From positions 62,001 to 126,000 of the forward strand of contig QUDE01000008.1 in assembly GCA_003477405.1 (NCBI GenBank): a DNA stretch of 64,000 bases. The letters run 5' to 3'. Under the pieces are notes generated by a model. That model was not told the DNA's origin. It was given only the letters and a program-made list of their open reading frames with translations, and did not search any database. Both the position numbers and the translations under genes were made by a program. Position 1 is the stretch's first letter. Each line of letters opens with the position of its first letter. The DNA comes from Ruminococcaceae bacterium AM07-15. Its GTDB lineage: Bacteria > Bacillota > Clostridia > Oscillospirales > Butyricicoccaceae. Shown piece after piece: positions 45,099 through 55,204 of the stretch.

Positions 45099-46495
45099 CA
45101 GTCCTCACTCCCTCCTGCCGCCGAGTGGTCTACATAATGCTGATCCAACAGTTTCTGATCGATGCGGCTCAGCTCCGAACGGGGCAGGTCGCACAGCAGA
45201 TCCCAGCCCAGTTCCAGGGTCTGGTCCAGGGTGCGGTTTTCCGAAACACCCTGCTGCACAAACTCCTGTTCAAACCGCTGGCCGAAGCGCATATACATCT
45301 TGTCCACCGGGCTCAGCTCTTCTTCACCGATGACGCTGGCCAGACTCCGGGCGTCCTGCACCTTGGAATAGGCGGCAAACAGCTGGGTGGACACCGGCGG
45401 GTGATCCTCCCGGGTGTAGCCCTTGCCGATGCCGTCCTTCATCAGACGGGACAGGGAGGGCAGCACGCCAATGGGGGGATACATCCCCTTCTGGTCCATA
45501 TCCCGATCCAGCACGATCTGGCCTTCGGTGATGTAACCGGTCAAGTCGGGGATGGGGTGGGTGATGTCGTCATTGGGCATGGTGAGGATGGGCACCTGGG
45601 TGACGCTGCCCGGCTGGCCTTCCAGCATACCGGCCCGCTCATAGAGAGAGGCCAGGTCGGAATAGAGGTAGGAAGGATAGCCCTTTCGGCTGGGGATCTC
45701 GTTTTTGGAAGAGGAGAATTCCCGCAGCGCTTCGCAATAAGCGGTCATATCGGTCATGATGACCAGGATGTGCATCCCATGGGTAAAGGCCAGGTATTCC
45801 GCCGCGGTGAGGGCGCAACGAGGGGTCAGAATGCGTTCGATGATAGGATCGCTGGCCTCGTTGAGGAACATCACCACCCGCTGCAAAGCGCTGGAGTCCT
45901 CAAAGTCCTTTTTGAAGAAGTCGGCGGCGTCCTTTTTCAGGCCCATGCCTGCAAAGACGATGCCGAACTTTTCATCCTGGCTGCCCACCTTGGCCTGGCG
46001 GACGATCTGGGCGGCCAGCTGATTGTGGCTCATACCGGCGCCGGAGAAAATGGGCAGTTTCTGTCCCCGGATCAGAGTGGCCATGCAGTCAATGGCCGAA
46101 ATGCCGGTGTAAATGCAGTTTCTGGGATACTGACGGGCCACCGGATTCATGGCAAGGCCGTTGATGTCCCGCTTTTCCTCGGGGAAGATCTCTCCCAGGC
46201 CGTCGATGGGACGGCCTGCGCCGGAAAAAACCCGGCCCAGCATCTCCCGGCTGAGGGAGAGCTCCATGGGCTTGCCCTGGAAGTGGACGCTGTTTTTCTC
46301 CAGAGAGATGCCCTTGGTGCCTTCGAACACCTGAAGCACCGCCCGGTCGCCATCGATCATAATGACCCGGCCCGAACGAACCTGGCCGTCTTTGGTGACG
46401 ATCTCGGCCATTTCATCATAGGCCACGCCCCGGACGCCTTCCACCGTGAGAAGAGGGCCGTTCAGATCGCAGACCCCGGTATATTCGATTCTCAT
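45098..46495 (-). CDS. atpB: V-type ATP synthase/ATPase subunit B
   Basis: 465 residues, non-catalytic nucleotide-binding subunit of the V1 hexamer. It starts [16 protein letters not shown] and has the conserved stretches [49 protein letters not shown] and the dyad around [17 protein letters not shown]. As expected for B it lacks a canonical Walker A. The ATG overlaps the subunit A stop in ATGA. Confidence 0.97.
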   Translation of the reverse strand: MRIEYTGVCDLNGPLLTVEGVRGVAYDEMAEIVTKDGQVRSGRVIMIDGDRAVLQVFEGTKGISLEKNSVHFQGKPMELSLSREMLGRVFSGAGRPIDGLGEIFPEEKRDINGLAMNPVARQYPRNCIYTGISAIDCMATLIRGQKLPIFSGAGMSHNQLAAQIVRQAKVGSQDEKFGIVFAGMGLKKDAADFFKKDFEDSSALQRVVMFLNEASDPIIERILTPRCALTAAEYLAFTHGMHILVIMTDMTAYCEALREFSSSKNEIPSRKGYPSYLYSDLASLYERAGMLEGQPGSVTQVPILTMPNDDITHPIPDLTGYITEGQIVLDRDMDQKGMYPPIGVLPSLSRLMKDGIGKGYTREDHPPVSTQLFAAYSKVQDARSLASVIGEEELSPVDKMYMRFGQRFEQEFVQQGVSENRTLDQTLELGWDLLCDLPRSELSRIDQKLLDQHYVDHSAAGGSED

Positions 46496-48291
46496 GCCCG
46501 CTTCACCTCCCCTTCTGTCTGGCGGGTATTCTTGCTGATGGCCTGCTCCACCGCCTGATCGATCTTCTTTTTGTAATCGTCAAACAGGGAGAAGTCATCG
46601 TTGGGGATGTTGTATTTCATACGGGTGACCAGTTCAAAGATCCCCGTGCTCACCAGCTGGGAAATGGGGATGCCCTGCTGGGCCACCTTCTTGGCGCTGT
46701 CATAGAGATAGAGCACCAGATCCATCATGCGGTACTGCTTTTCAATGGGCACATAGGTGTCGATGGGCTGGTAAGCATCCTGCTGCAAAAAGCCCAGACG
46801 CACCACCTTGGCACATTCGATCACCAGCTTCTGGTCCTCGGGGAGCACATCGGAGCCGATGAGCTTGACGATCTCCATCAGCTTGTTCTCCTCCAGAAGC
46901 AGCCGGGCCATCCGCTCCCGGCACTGGGCAAACTTGGGCCCGAAGCGCTCTTCAAACCAGGGGGCCAGGTCGGCCAGATATTCCGAATAGGATGTATTCC
47001 AGTTCATGGAGGGGAAATGGCGGGCGTAGGCCAGCTCCCGGTCCAGAGCCCAGAAACAGCGGATAAACCGCTTGGTGGTCTGGGTCACCGGCTCGGAAAA
47101 GTCGCCGCCCTGGGGGGATACGGCGCCGATGGCCGTGACGCTGCCTTCGGTACCGTTGAGGTTGTCGGTATACCCGGCCCGCTCGTAAAACTCTGCCAGA
47201 CGGGAGGGCAGATAGGCGGGGAAGCCCTCTTCCGCAGGCATCTCTTCCAGACGGCCGGAGATCTCACGCAGGGCCTCGGCCCAACGGGAGGTGGAATCGG
47301 CCATCAGAGCCACATGGTAACCCATATCCCGGTAATATTCTGCCATGGTCATGCCGGTATAAATGGAAGCCTCGCGGGCGGCCACCGGCATATTGGAGGT
47401 GTTGGCAATGAGCACCGTCCGGTTGAGCAGAGGCTTTCCGGTGCGGGGGTCCTGCAGCTCGCCGAACTCCTCCAGCACCTGGGTCATTTCGTTGCCCCGT
47501 TCGCCGCAGCCCAGATAGATAATGATGTCGGCATCGCACCACTTGGCCAGCTGATGCTGGATGATGGTCTTGCCTGCACCGAAGGGGCCGGGCACGCAGG
47601 CGCAGCCGCCTTTGCCGATGGGGAACATGGTGTCAATGACCCGCTGGCCAGTGACCATCAGCTGATCCACCGGACGGCGCAGTTTCACCGGGCGGCTCTG
47701 GCGGATGGGCCACTTCTGGGAAAGGGTCAGGCTGTGTTCCTTGCCGTCGGGCGTTTTGAGAAGTGCAATCTGATCCCGCACGGTATAGGCCCCATCGGGG
47801 CTGACTTCTATAATCTCTCCCGAAAGGGTGGGAGGCACCATGATCTTGTGCATGATGCTGCCCTTTTCATCGCACTGGGCGATGATCTGTCCCGGCTGCA
47901 CCTGCTCCCCTTTTTTCACCAGCACCTGCACATCCCATTTGGTCTTTTCATCCAGGCTGGGGATGTCCAGCCCGGCGGGGATAAAGGCGCCGCCCTTTTC
48001 CTGGATGGCCTTGAGGGGACGGGCAATGCCGTCAAAAATACCACCCAGCAGACCGGGGCCCAGTTCCAGCGTCAGCGGTGCGCCGGTCTGTTCTACCGGT
48101 TCTCCGGGAGCCAGGCCGGTGGTGGATTCATAAACCTGCACGGTGGCATGGTCCCGCTCAATGCCCACCACTTCGCCGATGAGGCGGCTTTTGCCCACAT
48201 AGACCATGTCCTGCATGGCAAGGCCCCGGCCGCCTTTGACGGTGACCACCGGGCCATTCACCGAATACACACGATAATTTTCCTCGTTCAT
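46492..48291 (-). CDS. atpA: V-type ATP synthase/ATPase catalytic subunit A
   Basis: 599 residues, catalytic subunit. Walker A is [11 protein letters not shown], the acidic catalytic segment is [15 protein letters not shown], and the non-homologous bulge typical of V-type A subunits is present (about 110-200). The ATG at [13 protein letters not shown] is chosen because GGAGG is eight bases upstream; a GTG three codons earlier overlaps that ribosome site. Confidence 0.97.
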   Translation of the reverse strand: MNEENYRVYSVNGPVVTVKGGRGLAMQDMVYVGKSRLIGEVVGIERDHATVQVYESTTGLAPGEPVEQTGAPLTLELGPGLLGGIFDGIARPLKAIQEKGGAFIPAGLDIPSLDEKTKWDVQVLVKKGEQVQPGQIIAQCDEKGSIMHKIMVPPTLSGEIIEVSPDGAYTVRDQIALLKTPDGKEHSLTLSQKWPIRQSRPVKLRRPVDQLMVTGQRVIDTMFPIGKGGCACVPGPFGAGKTIIQHQLAKWCDADIIIYLGCGERGNEMTQVLEEFGELQDPRTGKPLLNRTVLIANTSNMPVAAREASIYTGMTMAEYYRDMGYHVALMADSTSRWAEALREISGRLEEMPAEEGFPAYLPSRLAEFYERAGYTDNLNGTEGSVTAIGAVSPQGGDFSEPVTQTTKRFIRCFWALDRELAYARHFPSMNWNTSYSEYLADLAPWFEERFGPKFAQCRERMARLLLEENKLMEIVKLIGSDVLPEDQKLVIECAKVVRLGFLQQDAYQPIDTYVPIEKQYRMMDLVLYLYDSAKKVAQQGIPISQLVSTGIFELVTRMKYNIPNDDFSLFDDYKKKIDQAVEQAISKNTRQTEGEVKRA

Positions 48292-48309
48292 ATGCTTCAC
48301 CTCCCGGGC

Positions 48310-48912
48310 CTATTCCAGACGCAGGCCCAGATATTCGGCGATATGCTCCTGGGTCTCCTGGGCCGCGCTGTCCAAAGTGCAGTCCACCGCCATATGGCTT
48401 TCCGGGCACTCCAGACGCAGACCGCCCATGTGGATGCTCTCAGAAACCGCCAGCTCCCAGGGACGCTGGCACTGCTCCATGCAGCCTTTCAGATATTCTG
48501 CATCCTGGGTGCGGCAGAAAAGATAAACCTTCTCCTGCTCCCCTGGCAGCGCCTTCAGGGCTTTTTCCAGCTGACGGCTGAGCCAGGCGGTATAATCGCC
48601 GCTTTCCGTCCAGCTCTCCACTTTTTCTGCCAGGTCATCATAAATCTTCCGGGCCACCTGGGCTCTTTTTTCAAACAGCCTCCGCTTGTCTTCCATCATC
48701 TTCTGGGAGACAGCCTGGCCGGTTTTGCTCTTCACCTGGGCAATGCCCGCTTCCACCTGCCGCTCCATGCGGGCTTTCAGCTCTTTTTCTGCCGAATTAA
48801 GCCGAGCCTGGCGGGCTTTTTCCACACTCTCCAGGATCTTCTGGCTTCGCTCATCCGCATCCCGCAGAATGGTTTCTGTAAAATGTTCCAGCTTGTTTGT
48901 ATCGTTTTCCAT
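48310..48912 (-). CDS. atpE: V-type ATP synthase/ATPase subunit E (peripheral stalk)
   Basis: 200 residues. The N-terminal half is a long charged helix (ESVEKARQARLNSAEKELKARMERQ) that pairs with subunit H/G to form the stator; the C-terminal half is the globular head. GGAGGA is just upstream of the ATG. It lies 18 bases before subunit A. Confidence 0.9.
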   Translation of the reverse strand: MENDTNKLEHFTETILRDADERSQKILESVEKARQARLNSAEKELKARMERQVEAGIAQVKSKTGQAVSQKMMEDKRRLFEKRAQVARKIYDDLAEKVESWTESGDYTAWLSRQLEKALKALPGEQEKVYLFCRTQDAEYLKGCMEQCQRPWELAVSESIHMGGLRLECPESHMAVDCTLDSAAQETQEHIAEYLGLRLE

Positions 48913-48926
48913 CCAGTCTCCTCCCT

Positions 48927-49235
48927 TCAGATCTTCACGCCAATGGCTTGGCGCACATATTGGGTGATGGAGTCGGGGGCCCGATGGGTACCGTGCCGGT
49001 CGGGAATCTCCACCAAAAGGGGCGTATGCATCCGCAGTTTGATGTCATCCACCCGGCTCTGGCACAAAGGCACCAGCCCTTCGGACAAAAGGATCACGCC
49101 GATATCCGGTGTGTTCATGGCGGTGGAAAGAGCTTCTTCCACCTCCTGGGCTTTGTGTACCACCACGCCCTCGATCCCCGCCAGGCGGAAGCCTGTCTGG
49201 GTATCCACATTGTCTGCTATGAGAAAATAGCGCAT
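48927..49235 (-). CDS. atpF: V-type ATP synthase/ATPase subunit F
   Basis: 102 residues, small rotor subunit with a Rossmann-like fold: YFLIADNVDTQTGFRLAGI, IGVILLSEGL and the C-terminal TPLLVEIPDRHG, all family-typical. It lies 14 bases before subunit E. Confidence 0.93.
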   Translation of the reverse strand: MRYFLIADNVDTQTGFRLAGIEGVVVHKAQEVEEALSTAMNTPDIGVILLSEGLVPLCQSRVDDIKLRMHTPLLVEIPDRHGTHRAPDSITQYVRQAIGVKI

Positions 49236-49259
49236 GGTCTCACCCTTTTCTTCGCCGGA

Positions 49260-49682
49260 TTACAGGCGCAGCATGATGAGGATGGAAACCAGCATACCGT
49301 AGATGGCGATGCCTTCGGCCAGGGCCACGAAGATCAGGGCCTTGCCGAACACCTTGTCATTTTCCGAAATGGCGCCGATGGCTGCGCTGGCGGAAGAGGC
49401 CACGGCCACGCCGCCGCCGATGCAGGCCAGACCGGTGGAAAGAGCCATAGCCAGGTAGCCCCAGCCGGCGGAAGAGGAAGCAGCCGAAGCGGCCTGCTCA
49501 CCAGCGGCCAGCACATGGCCGCCGATGCCCATACCGGTGGTCAGCAGGCACAGAGCAAATACCGAAACGATGTTGAGGGCCATAGCACCCTTGGGGTTTT
49601 TCCCTTTCTGATGACGGCGGTAAGCGATGAGCAGCGGGGAAAAGGCCAGAGCGGCCAGAATGGTGACGATCATGATTTCCAT
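49260..49682 (-). CDS. atpK: V-type ATP synthase/ATPase subunit K (proteolipid, c-ring)
   Basis: 140 residues with four membrane helices, a duplicated c-type hairpin. Only one carboxylate is buried, in helix 4 (FVALAEGIAIYGMLVSIL); helix 2 has none, as in Enterococcus NtpK. Whether Na+ or H+ is carried is not decided here. The ribosome site AAGGAG is good, and the 103-base gap upstream has a GC-rich hairpin, which may help give the higher expression needed for the ring. Confidence 0.95.
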   Translation of the reverse strand: MEIMIVTILAALAFSPLLIAYRRHQKGKNPKGAMALNIVSVFALCLLTTGMGIGGHVLAAGEQAASAASSSAGWGYLAMALSTGLACIGGGVAVASSASAAIGAISENDKVFGKALIFVALAEGIAIYGMLVSILIMLRL

Positions 49683-49730
49683 AAGTTTCTCCTTGTCTCC
49701 GGCGGTGCGAAATTTTTATGATAAGGGCCT

Positions 49731-49748
49731 CCCCGCCGCCGGGCGGGG
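49731..49748 (-). other. GC-rich hairpin upstream of the proteolipid gene
   Basis: Arms CCCCGCC and GGCGGGG with a four-base loop in the longest gap of the V-ATPase operon, between subunits I and K. There is no U tract; a processing or stabilising element for the K mRNA is likely. Confidence 0.45.
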
Positions 49749-49785
49749 CTGATTGTATTTTTTGTCTGTATGTTCTTCCAGGGGA

Positions 49786-51705
49786 TCAGCTTTTCTTCTC
49801 CCGCCGGAAATGCACCGTAAAGGGCTGATAAGGCACACCGGTGCCCGAATAGAACCGGCCGAAGAGCTCATAGAACTCCAGCCGCAGCACCTGAATGCCC
49901 ACGATCAGGCCTTCCAGGCACATGACGAACACATTGCCGATGATAAACACAATGGGACTGCCGATGGTTCCCACGCTGTCCATCAAGGCAAAGACCACCA
50001 TCATCATGCCCACATGGTTCAGGGCAAAAGCACCGATACGCACAAAGGACACGGTGTTGGACACAAAAGACAGCAGAATTTCAAACAGTTCGAAGAAATT
50101 CTCCACAATAAAGCCGCCCTTTTCCTTGGGCATCCAGTCTTTCCGCCGGGCCACCAGATCTCCCAAGGGCTTTTGGGCAAAGATCAGAAGCAAAGGCAGC
50201 AGGATGAGCAAAGCGATATACACCGGGCTGAGCAGCTTGATGTTGGTGAGCAGGGTGCACAGAACCCCCACAATCACCGCCCAGTAAAAGATGAAACCGG
50301 CCACACCGTTCTGAGAAAACAGGGCCTTGCCCAGATCTTTCTGTCGGATGCCGTTATAAATGTTGTAGATCATGGCAATGGAGATGAACAAAAGACCCAT
50401 GGCCACCGAACAGAGCAGGATCTTGTTGGTGTTGTCCACGCTTTCAAAGACCTTGAAACCGGGAAGCAGATCTTCGTTGCCGAACACACTGCCATAGACA
50501 AAACCGAATACCACCGAGGAACATCCCACCACGGCGATGATCTTGCCCAGGGAGAGCTTCAAAAACCGCCAGGCCAGAAGTCCGGCCAGAATGAGCACCG
50601 CACCTTGCCCCACATCGCCGAACATCACTCCGAAGAACAGGGTGTAGGTCAGAGCCAGGAGCGAGGTGGGGTCGGCTTCGTTGTAAGCCGGCAAACCGTA
50701 CATCTCCACAAACTGCTCGAAAAAGCGGATGGGCCCCCGGTTTTTCAGCTTGGTGGGAGGGGCCACCGCCGCAGTGGGCGGCTCTTCCAGCACATACACC
50801 GAATCCCGGAAGGGAGAAAACCGCTTCTCAAAGGCGGGCAGATCCCTCTGGGGAATCCAGCCGCACAGATAGAAGGTGTCGTTGGTGTGTGCAGCATACC
50901 GGCGCAGGTCATAAGTGTCTTTATCGTATTTCAACATGGAATAATAGGTCAGCAGCCGGTCCTTTTCGCTGTCCCGCAAGGCCTGCATCTGCCGGTCGGC
51001 CTCTTCCATCTTCTTTTTATATTCCTCCATCTCCTCTTCCAACCTTTTTTTTGCCTCATCCGGGCTGCCGTGAACCCGGTCGGAGATGTGAATGCGTTCA
51101 AAATGGAGAGAGGAAAACAGAGCGTCGCTCTTTCCCTCTGCTGCGGCGGGGGTGATGTACATCCCGTAGACATAATCCCCGCTCTCACCGGTGGTGAAGA
51201 AAAAGATATCCGGGTTTTGCTCCACATACCGCACATAGTTCACATAAATATCCCGAGGAATCCGTCCCACCCGCAGTTTGGCATAGTGGAGATCAAACAG
51301 ATCGTCCAGATTGGCCTTCACATCCATGATGTGATCCAGCTGGCCCAGGATCTGCTCATCTTCCTCCAACGGCCTGCGGCATCCCTCTTTCTGATCCACA
51401 ATGGCCTGATAGCGCCGGGTCAGATCGTCGAAATAGCCGGTCATTTCCGTTTCCCCGAACCCTTCCTCCGGGAAGGGCCGGTATTCCGGCTCGATGTTCA
51501 GTTTATCCAGAAGATTTTCGCTCCGGGAAAGAAGGGCCCCGTTGGGATTGCGCAAGGTGAAAGGCAAAAGCCCGCCGCCGCTGCCCACAAAATCCAGCAC
51601 GCTTTCTGGGGCAAAGCCGCTGTCCACCAGGCTTCCCCGCACCACCTGGTCAAATAGTCCCAAGGGGCCCACAATATTGACCAGTTTCATTTTTTCAATG
51701 GCCAT
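49786..51705 (-). CDS. atpI: V-type ATP synthase/ATPase subunit I (a-type, membrane stator)
   Basis: 639 residues: a cytoplasmic N-terminal half with coiled coils (EAKKRLEEEMEEYKKKMEEADRQ region) and a C-terminal half with about eight membrane helices that forms the ion half-channels against the K ring. The conserved region LALTYTLFFGVMFGDVGQGAVL and the arginine-bearing helix (SFVSNTVSFVRIGAFALNHVG) are present. GGAGG lies upstream of the ATG. Confidence 0.95.
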   Translation of the reverse strand: MAIEKMKLVNIVGPLGLFDQVVRGSLVDSGFAPESVLDFVGSGGGLLPFTLRNPNGALLSRSENLLDKLNIEPEYRPFPEEGFGETEMTGYFDDLTRRYQAIVDQKEGCRRPLEEDEQILGQLDHIMDVKANLDDLFDLHYAKLRVGRIPRDIYVNYVRYVEQNPDIFFFTTGESGDYVYGMYITPAAAEGKSDALFSSLHFERIHISDRVHGSPDEAKKRLEEEMEEYKKKMEEADRQMQALRDSEKDRLLTYYSMLKYDKDTYDLRRYAAHTNDTFYLCGWIPQRDLPAFEKRFSPFRDSVYVLEEPPTAAVAPPTKLKNRGPIRFFEQFVEMYGLPAYNEADPTSLLALTYTLFFGVMFGDVGQGAVLILAGLLAWRFLKLSLGKIIAVVGCSSVVFGFVYGSVFGNEDLLPGFKVFESVDNTNKILLCSVAMGLLFISIAMIYNIYNGIRQKDLGKALFSQNGVAGFIFYWAVIVGVLCTLLTNIKLLSPVYIALLILLPLLLIFAQKPLGDLVARRKDWMPKEKGGFIVENFFELFEILLSFVSNTVSFVRIGAFALNHVGMMMVVFALMDSVGTIGSPIVFIIGNVFVMCLEGLIVGIQVLRLEFYELFGRFYSGTGVPYQPFTVHFRREKKS

Positions 51706-51747
51706 GATCCTCGCCTCCTTTGCTTCAAATGATCTATGGCCGCAACT

Positions 51748-52791
51748 TTAATAAATGGGGGTCAGATAGGCGGCCCTGCGGTTTTCCGGCACCTGATAAC
51801 GGACACATTCCACCACATTGATGATGTTTTTCAGTTCGTGTTCCTTGATATCCAGGTAAATGATGCCGTCAAAGGCCGATGGACGCCCACGCCGTATCAT
51901 CTGGCGGCCTTTCTGGAAAAAGGAAAAGGCGTAATCCTCGATTTGCCGGTGCTCTTCTTCCCGGAACACCGGTCCATAGGGCCCTTCCTTCAGAATGCTC
52001 ATGGCCTCATCCCAGGTGGGGGCCTTGATCAGCTCCTTCAGGTAACCGTCCTTCAGCTTTAAGGAGAAAGGCAGCAGTCCCCGAAGCACTTCTTCGCTCT
52101 CCACCTTGAAGTACCGCTTCATCCGCAAAATGCGCACAATGTTCTGAAAATCACACTGGCGCAGGAAATATTCCTCCAGTTCCCGCCGGTCCTCCCCATG
52201 GAAAGCCCGCTGGATGCTGGTGAGCACCCCCCGGTAATAGGCGCTTTGCACGGCCGCTTCGGCCATGGTGTAATCAAAGCCATTTTCTCCCGGCTGGGTC
52301 TTTTTCAGGGAAGAATAGAACACCGTTCCCTCCACGGCCTGCAAAAGACCTTGGTAATCGGGCCGGGCGGCCAATTTGTCAAACCGGATATGACTGCGGC
52401 GCAGAAGTCCCGCCGGGAGACTCACGGCAAAATCCGCCGGGTGTCCTGCGGAAAAATACCGGAGAAAGCGAAGCAGTTCCACCGCTTCGGCTTTGGCAGC
52501 CATGGCCCGCAGAAGCTGGCGCATCCCCTTGGAAGCAAAGGTAGCCAGCCGGTCATATTCCCCCGCAAGACCCATGCGCAGCCGTTTTTCCAGCTCGCCC
52601 CGGTGCACATGCTCCACATCCATCCCTTGCAGGCAGTTTCCCCAGCCAGGGGTATTCAGCAGAAAGGCTGCGGTTTCCGGCACGGTGTGCATCTGCATCA
52701 GCTTGTCAAAATCCTCCTGCCGCAGCCGGTTTCCCAGCATGGCATGGACTTTGCCGCCTATGGCTGCATAGTCGAACAGCTCTCTCAGCAC
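51748..52791 (-). CDS. atpC: V-type ATP synthase/ATPase subunit C (d-type, rotor coupling)
   Basis: 347 residues, all-helical funnel that joins the V1 shaft to the K ring. The segment YAAIGGKVHAMLGNRL at the start and the C-terminal DIKEHELKNIINVVECVRY are family features. GTG start; the gene overlaps the end of subunit H by seven bases. Its position before subunit I differs from the more common order I-K-E-C. Confidence 0.9.
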   Translation of the reverse strand: MLRELFDYAAIGGKVHAMLGNRLRQEDFDKLMQMHTVPETAAFLLNTPGWGNCLQGMDVEHVHRGELEKRLRMGLAGEYDRLATFASKGMRQLLRAMAAKAEAVELLRFLRYFSAGHPADFAVSLPAGLLRRSHIRFDKLAARPDYQGLLQAVEGTVFYSSLKKTQPGENGFDYTMAEAAVQSAYYRGVLTSIQRAFHGEDRRELEEYFLRQCDFQNIVRILRMKRYFKVESEEVLRGLLPFSLKLKDGYLKELIKAPTWDEAMSILKEGPYGPVFREEEHRQIEDYAFSFFQKGRQMIRRGRPSAFDGIIYLDIKEHELKNIINVVECVRYQVPENRRAAYLTPIY

Positions 52792-53129
52792 CCGCCGTCC
52801 CCCCGTTCTGCTTCCTCACCTACAATATGAGAAAACAAGGCGTCTACCCAAGCATCATGTTGGATCTGGCTTTTCTTTTCCAGATCGTCCATGGCCGATT
52901 GCAGACGCCCTTCCAGCTCGGCCAGAGACCGCTGCCGCAGGGCTTCCTCTTCCCTTTTGGCCTGTTCGATCCGCAGCTTTGCTTTTTCTTCATATTCTTT
53001 TTCCATCTGGCACACCGCCTGGGCCACTTCCTCGTCCAGGTGACGCCGCTTTTCTTCGGCTTTATCGGTGATCTCCCGGGCATGATGCTCGGCTTCCACG
53101 ATGCTGTTGATCATGTCGCTGTGGCGCAT
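52785..53129 (-). CDS. atpH: V-type ATP synthase/ATPase subunit H/G (peripheral stalk)
   Basis: 114 residues, almost entirely a charged helix (AEEKRRHLDEEVAQAVCQME, KREEEALRQRSLAELEGRL), as expected for the stator partner of subunit E. First gene of the operon. AGGAGG lies about 11 bases before the ATG, with GAGGA closer in. Confidence 0.85.
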   Translation of the reverse strand: MRHSDMINSIVEAEHHAREITDKAEEKRRHLDEEVAQAVCQMEKEYEEKAKLRIEQAKREEEALRQRSLAELEGRLQSAMDDLEKKSQIQHDAWVDALFSHIVGEEAERGDGGC

Positions 53130-53194
53130 TTTCCTCTTCCCTCCTCGCTTCCATATTCTCCCCGAAATACTGTTTTCAGGGGCCTTTTGCTTTT

Positions 53195-53222
53195 ATTATA
53201 ACACGCTTGGCAAGGGAGGCAA
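53195..53222 (-). promoter_or_regulatory. Promoter of the V-ATPase operon
   Basis: TTGCCT, 16 bases, perfect TATAAT with TGT before it, about 65 bases upstream of subunit H. Confidence 0.7.
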
Positions 53223-53328
53223 GGTCAATTTTTCACATCAATTCAGCATCTTGACCAAAAACTCTTGTGCAAATTTGTAGCATTTTCCCTATTTTTCCGC
53301 TTTCTCCCCGGAATGCAAATGGGTGTGA

Positions 53329-53334
53329 TATAAT
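53329..53334 (+). promoter_or_regulatory. Extended -10 element of the amidohydrolase gene
   Basis: Perfect TATAAT with TGA before it; no good -35 at the expected distance. Confidence 0.5.
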
Positions 53335-53398
53335 GAGATCGCCTTGATTCAAATACGATCGCTATCCTATTTTTACAAAAAAACAGGAGGAATACCCC

Positions 53399-55039
53399 AT
53401 GCTTACCCTGATCAAAAATGCCCGCATCCACACCATGGATGACCGGCGCCCTGTGGCCCAGGCCGCTCTCATCGAAGACGACCGGTTTGTCTTTGTGGGT
53501 TCTCTGGAAGGAGCCCAGGTGGAGCTGTGCCGCCGTGGCCAGCAGGCCCAGGAAGTGGATGCCAAAGACCGGCTGATGCTCCCCGGCCTCAACGATTCCC
53601 ATATGCATTTCATCCATTTTGCCAAAGGCCTGATGAGCGTCAACCTCACCGGCACCCATTCTATTAAGGAAATTCAGGAGCGGATGGCCGAAGGCGTCCG
53701 TCTGCGTCCCGCCGGCCCCGATGCTTTTGTGGAAGGGGAGGGCTGGAACCAGGACTATTTCACCGAAGGCGAGCGCCGCTTCCCCCTGCGGGCCGACCTG
53801 GATGAGGTGTCCTCCACCGTGCCCATGATGATCATGCGGGCCTGCTTCCACATCGGCGTGCTCAACTCCGCCGCCCTGAAAGCGCTGAACATCACCCGGG
53901 AGACCGCTCCCTCCTATGGCGATCTGGTGGAAGTGGATGAAAACGGTGAACCCAACGGCATCATCAAAGAAAGCCTGCTGGACGACACCAAGGCCCAGAT
54001 CTCCAGCCTGAACCTGGAGACACTGAAAAAGATCATCCTCTCCGCCCAGGAGCAGGCTCTGAGCCAGGGCATCACCTCCCTGCAAAGCGACGATGTGGGC
54101 TACACCCCCAAGGCCGACTACCATCTGCTCTTCCGCGCCTTTGCCCAGCTGGAGGCCCAGGGCGCGCTTCACATCCGGGTGAGCGAGCAGTGCCTGCTGC
54201 AAAAGGAAGAGCTGATCCAGGAATTCTTTGACGCCGGCTATGACGACCAGTGGGGCTCTGCCTGGTTCCGTCCCAGCTGCATCAAGCTGCTGGCCGACGG
54301 CAGCCTGGGCGCCCGCACCGCCGCCATGCGCCAGCCCTATGCCGACGATCCCTCCACCAAGGGTCTGGAGATGTTCACCCAGCCTCAGCTCAACGGCCTG
54401 GTGCTGCGTGCTCACCGCCACAATATGCCTGTGGCCATCCACGCCATCGGAGACCGTGCAGTGGAAATGGCCCTGGACGCCATCGAAAACGCCCAGCTGC
54501 TCTGCCCGGAAAACCATCCCCGCCACGGCATCGTCCATTGCCAGATCACCGACCAGGCTCTGCTTCGCCGGTTCCGCACCCTGGATGTGCTGGCCTTTGT
54601 CCAGCCCATCTTCATTGATTACGACATGAATATCTGCCAAAGCCGCATCGGTGAGGCCCTCACTTCCACCTCCTACGCCTGGCGCAATCTGTATGAAAAC
54701 GGCGTCCATGTGAGCTTCGGCACCGACTGCCCGGTGGAAAAGTTCGATACCATGCCCAACCTGTATTCCGCCGTCACCCGGCAGAATGTGTCCGGAGAGG
54801 GAAAGCGGGCCTTCCTGCCCCAGGAGGCCATGACCATGGAACAGGCCCTGAAATGCTACACCATCGAAGGGGCCTACGCTTCCGGTGAAGAGCATCTGAA
54901 AGGCTCCATCACCCCCGGCAAGCTGGCCGACTTCATTTTGCTGGACCAGGATCTGTTCCAGATCGACCCGGAAGAAATTCTCCACACCCATGTGGATGAA
55001 GCCTGGGTCTCCGGCGTCTGCCGCTACAAAAAAGCATAA
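53399..55039 (+). CDS. YtcJ-like metal-dependent amidohydrolase
   Basis: 546 residues, amidohydrolase superfamily. The first metal motif is GLNDSHMHF; later ligands are in VAIHAIGDRAVEMAL, HGIVHCQITD and SFGTDCPVEKFD; the C-terminal beta-sandwich returns with GKLADFILLDQDLFQI. YtcJ relatives hydrolyse varied cyclic or N-substituted amides, so the substrate is open. GGAGG is seven bases before the ATG. It stands alone with its own promoter and terminator. Confidence 0.9.
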   Translation: MLTLIKNARIHTMDDRRPVAQAALIEDDRFVFVGSLEGAQVELCRRGQQAQEVDAKDRLMLPGLNDSHMHFIHFAKGLMSVNLTGTHSIKEIQERMAEGVRLRPAGPDAFVEGEGWNQDYFTEGERRFPLRADLDEVSSTVPMMIMRACFHIGVLNSAALKALNITRETAPSYGDLVEVDENGEPNGIIKESLLDDTKAQISSLNLETLKKIILSAQEQALSQGITSLQSDDVGYTPKADYHLLFRAFAQLEAQGALHIRVSEQCLLQKEELIQEFFDAGYDDQWGSAWFRPSCIKLLADGSLGARTAAMRQPYADDPSTKGLEMFTQPQLNGLVLRAHRHNMPVAIHAIGDRAVEMALDAIENAQLLCPENHPRHGIVHCQITDQALLRRFRTLDVLAFVQPIFIDYDMNICQSRIGEALTSTSYAWRNLYENGVHVSFGTDCPVEKFDTMPNLYSAVTRQNVSGEGKRAFLPQEAMTMEQALKCYTIEGAYASGEEHLKGSITPGKLADFILLDQDLFQIDPEEILHTHVDEAWVSGVCRYKKA

Positions 55040-55051
55040 GATAAACCACCG

Positions 55052-55080
55052 AATCCCCGGGATTTTTCCCGGGGATTTTT
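55052..55080 (+). terminator. Terminator of the amidohydrolase gene
   Basis: Arms AATCCCCGGGA and TCCCGGGGATT with a T4 loop, followed by TTT and C-T6. Confidence 0.9.
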
Positions 55081-55120
55081 CTTTTTTCCCCAGAATGCAG
55101 CAAAAAAATATGACCAGTTT

Positions 55121-55134
55121 GTAAAAATATTTAC
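55121..55134. promoter_or_regulatory. Possible TetR operator
   Basis: Near-palindrome with arms GTAAA and TTTAC around AATA, eight bases upstream of the -35 of the TetR gene. Confidence 0.4.
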
Positions 55135-55141
55135 GATACGA

Positions 55142-55170
55142 TTGACTTGTTTCTCCCACAGGACTATACT
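55142..55170 (+). promoter_or_regulatory. Promoter of the tetR-ABC exporter operon
   Basis: TTGACT, 17 bases, TATACT. Confidence 0.8.
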
Positions 55171-55204
55171 ATCGAAGCGAAATATCATGGAGGGAGTTGA
55201 TGCC

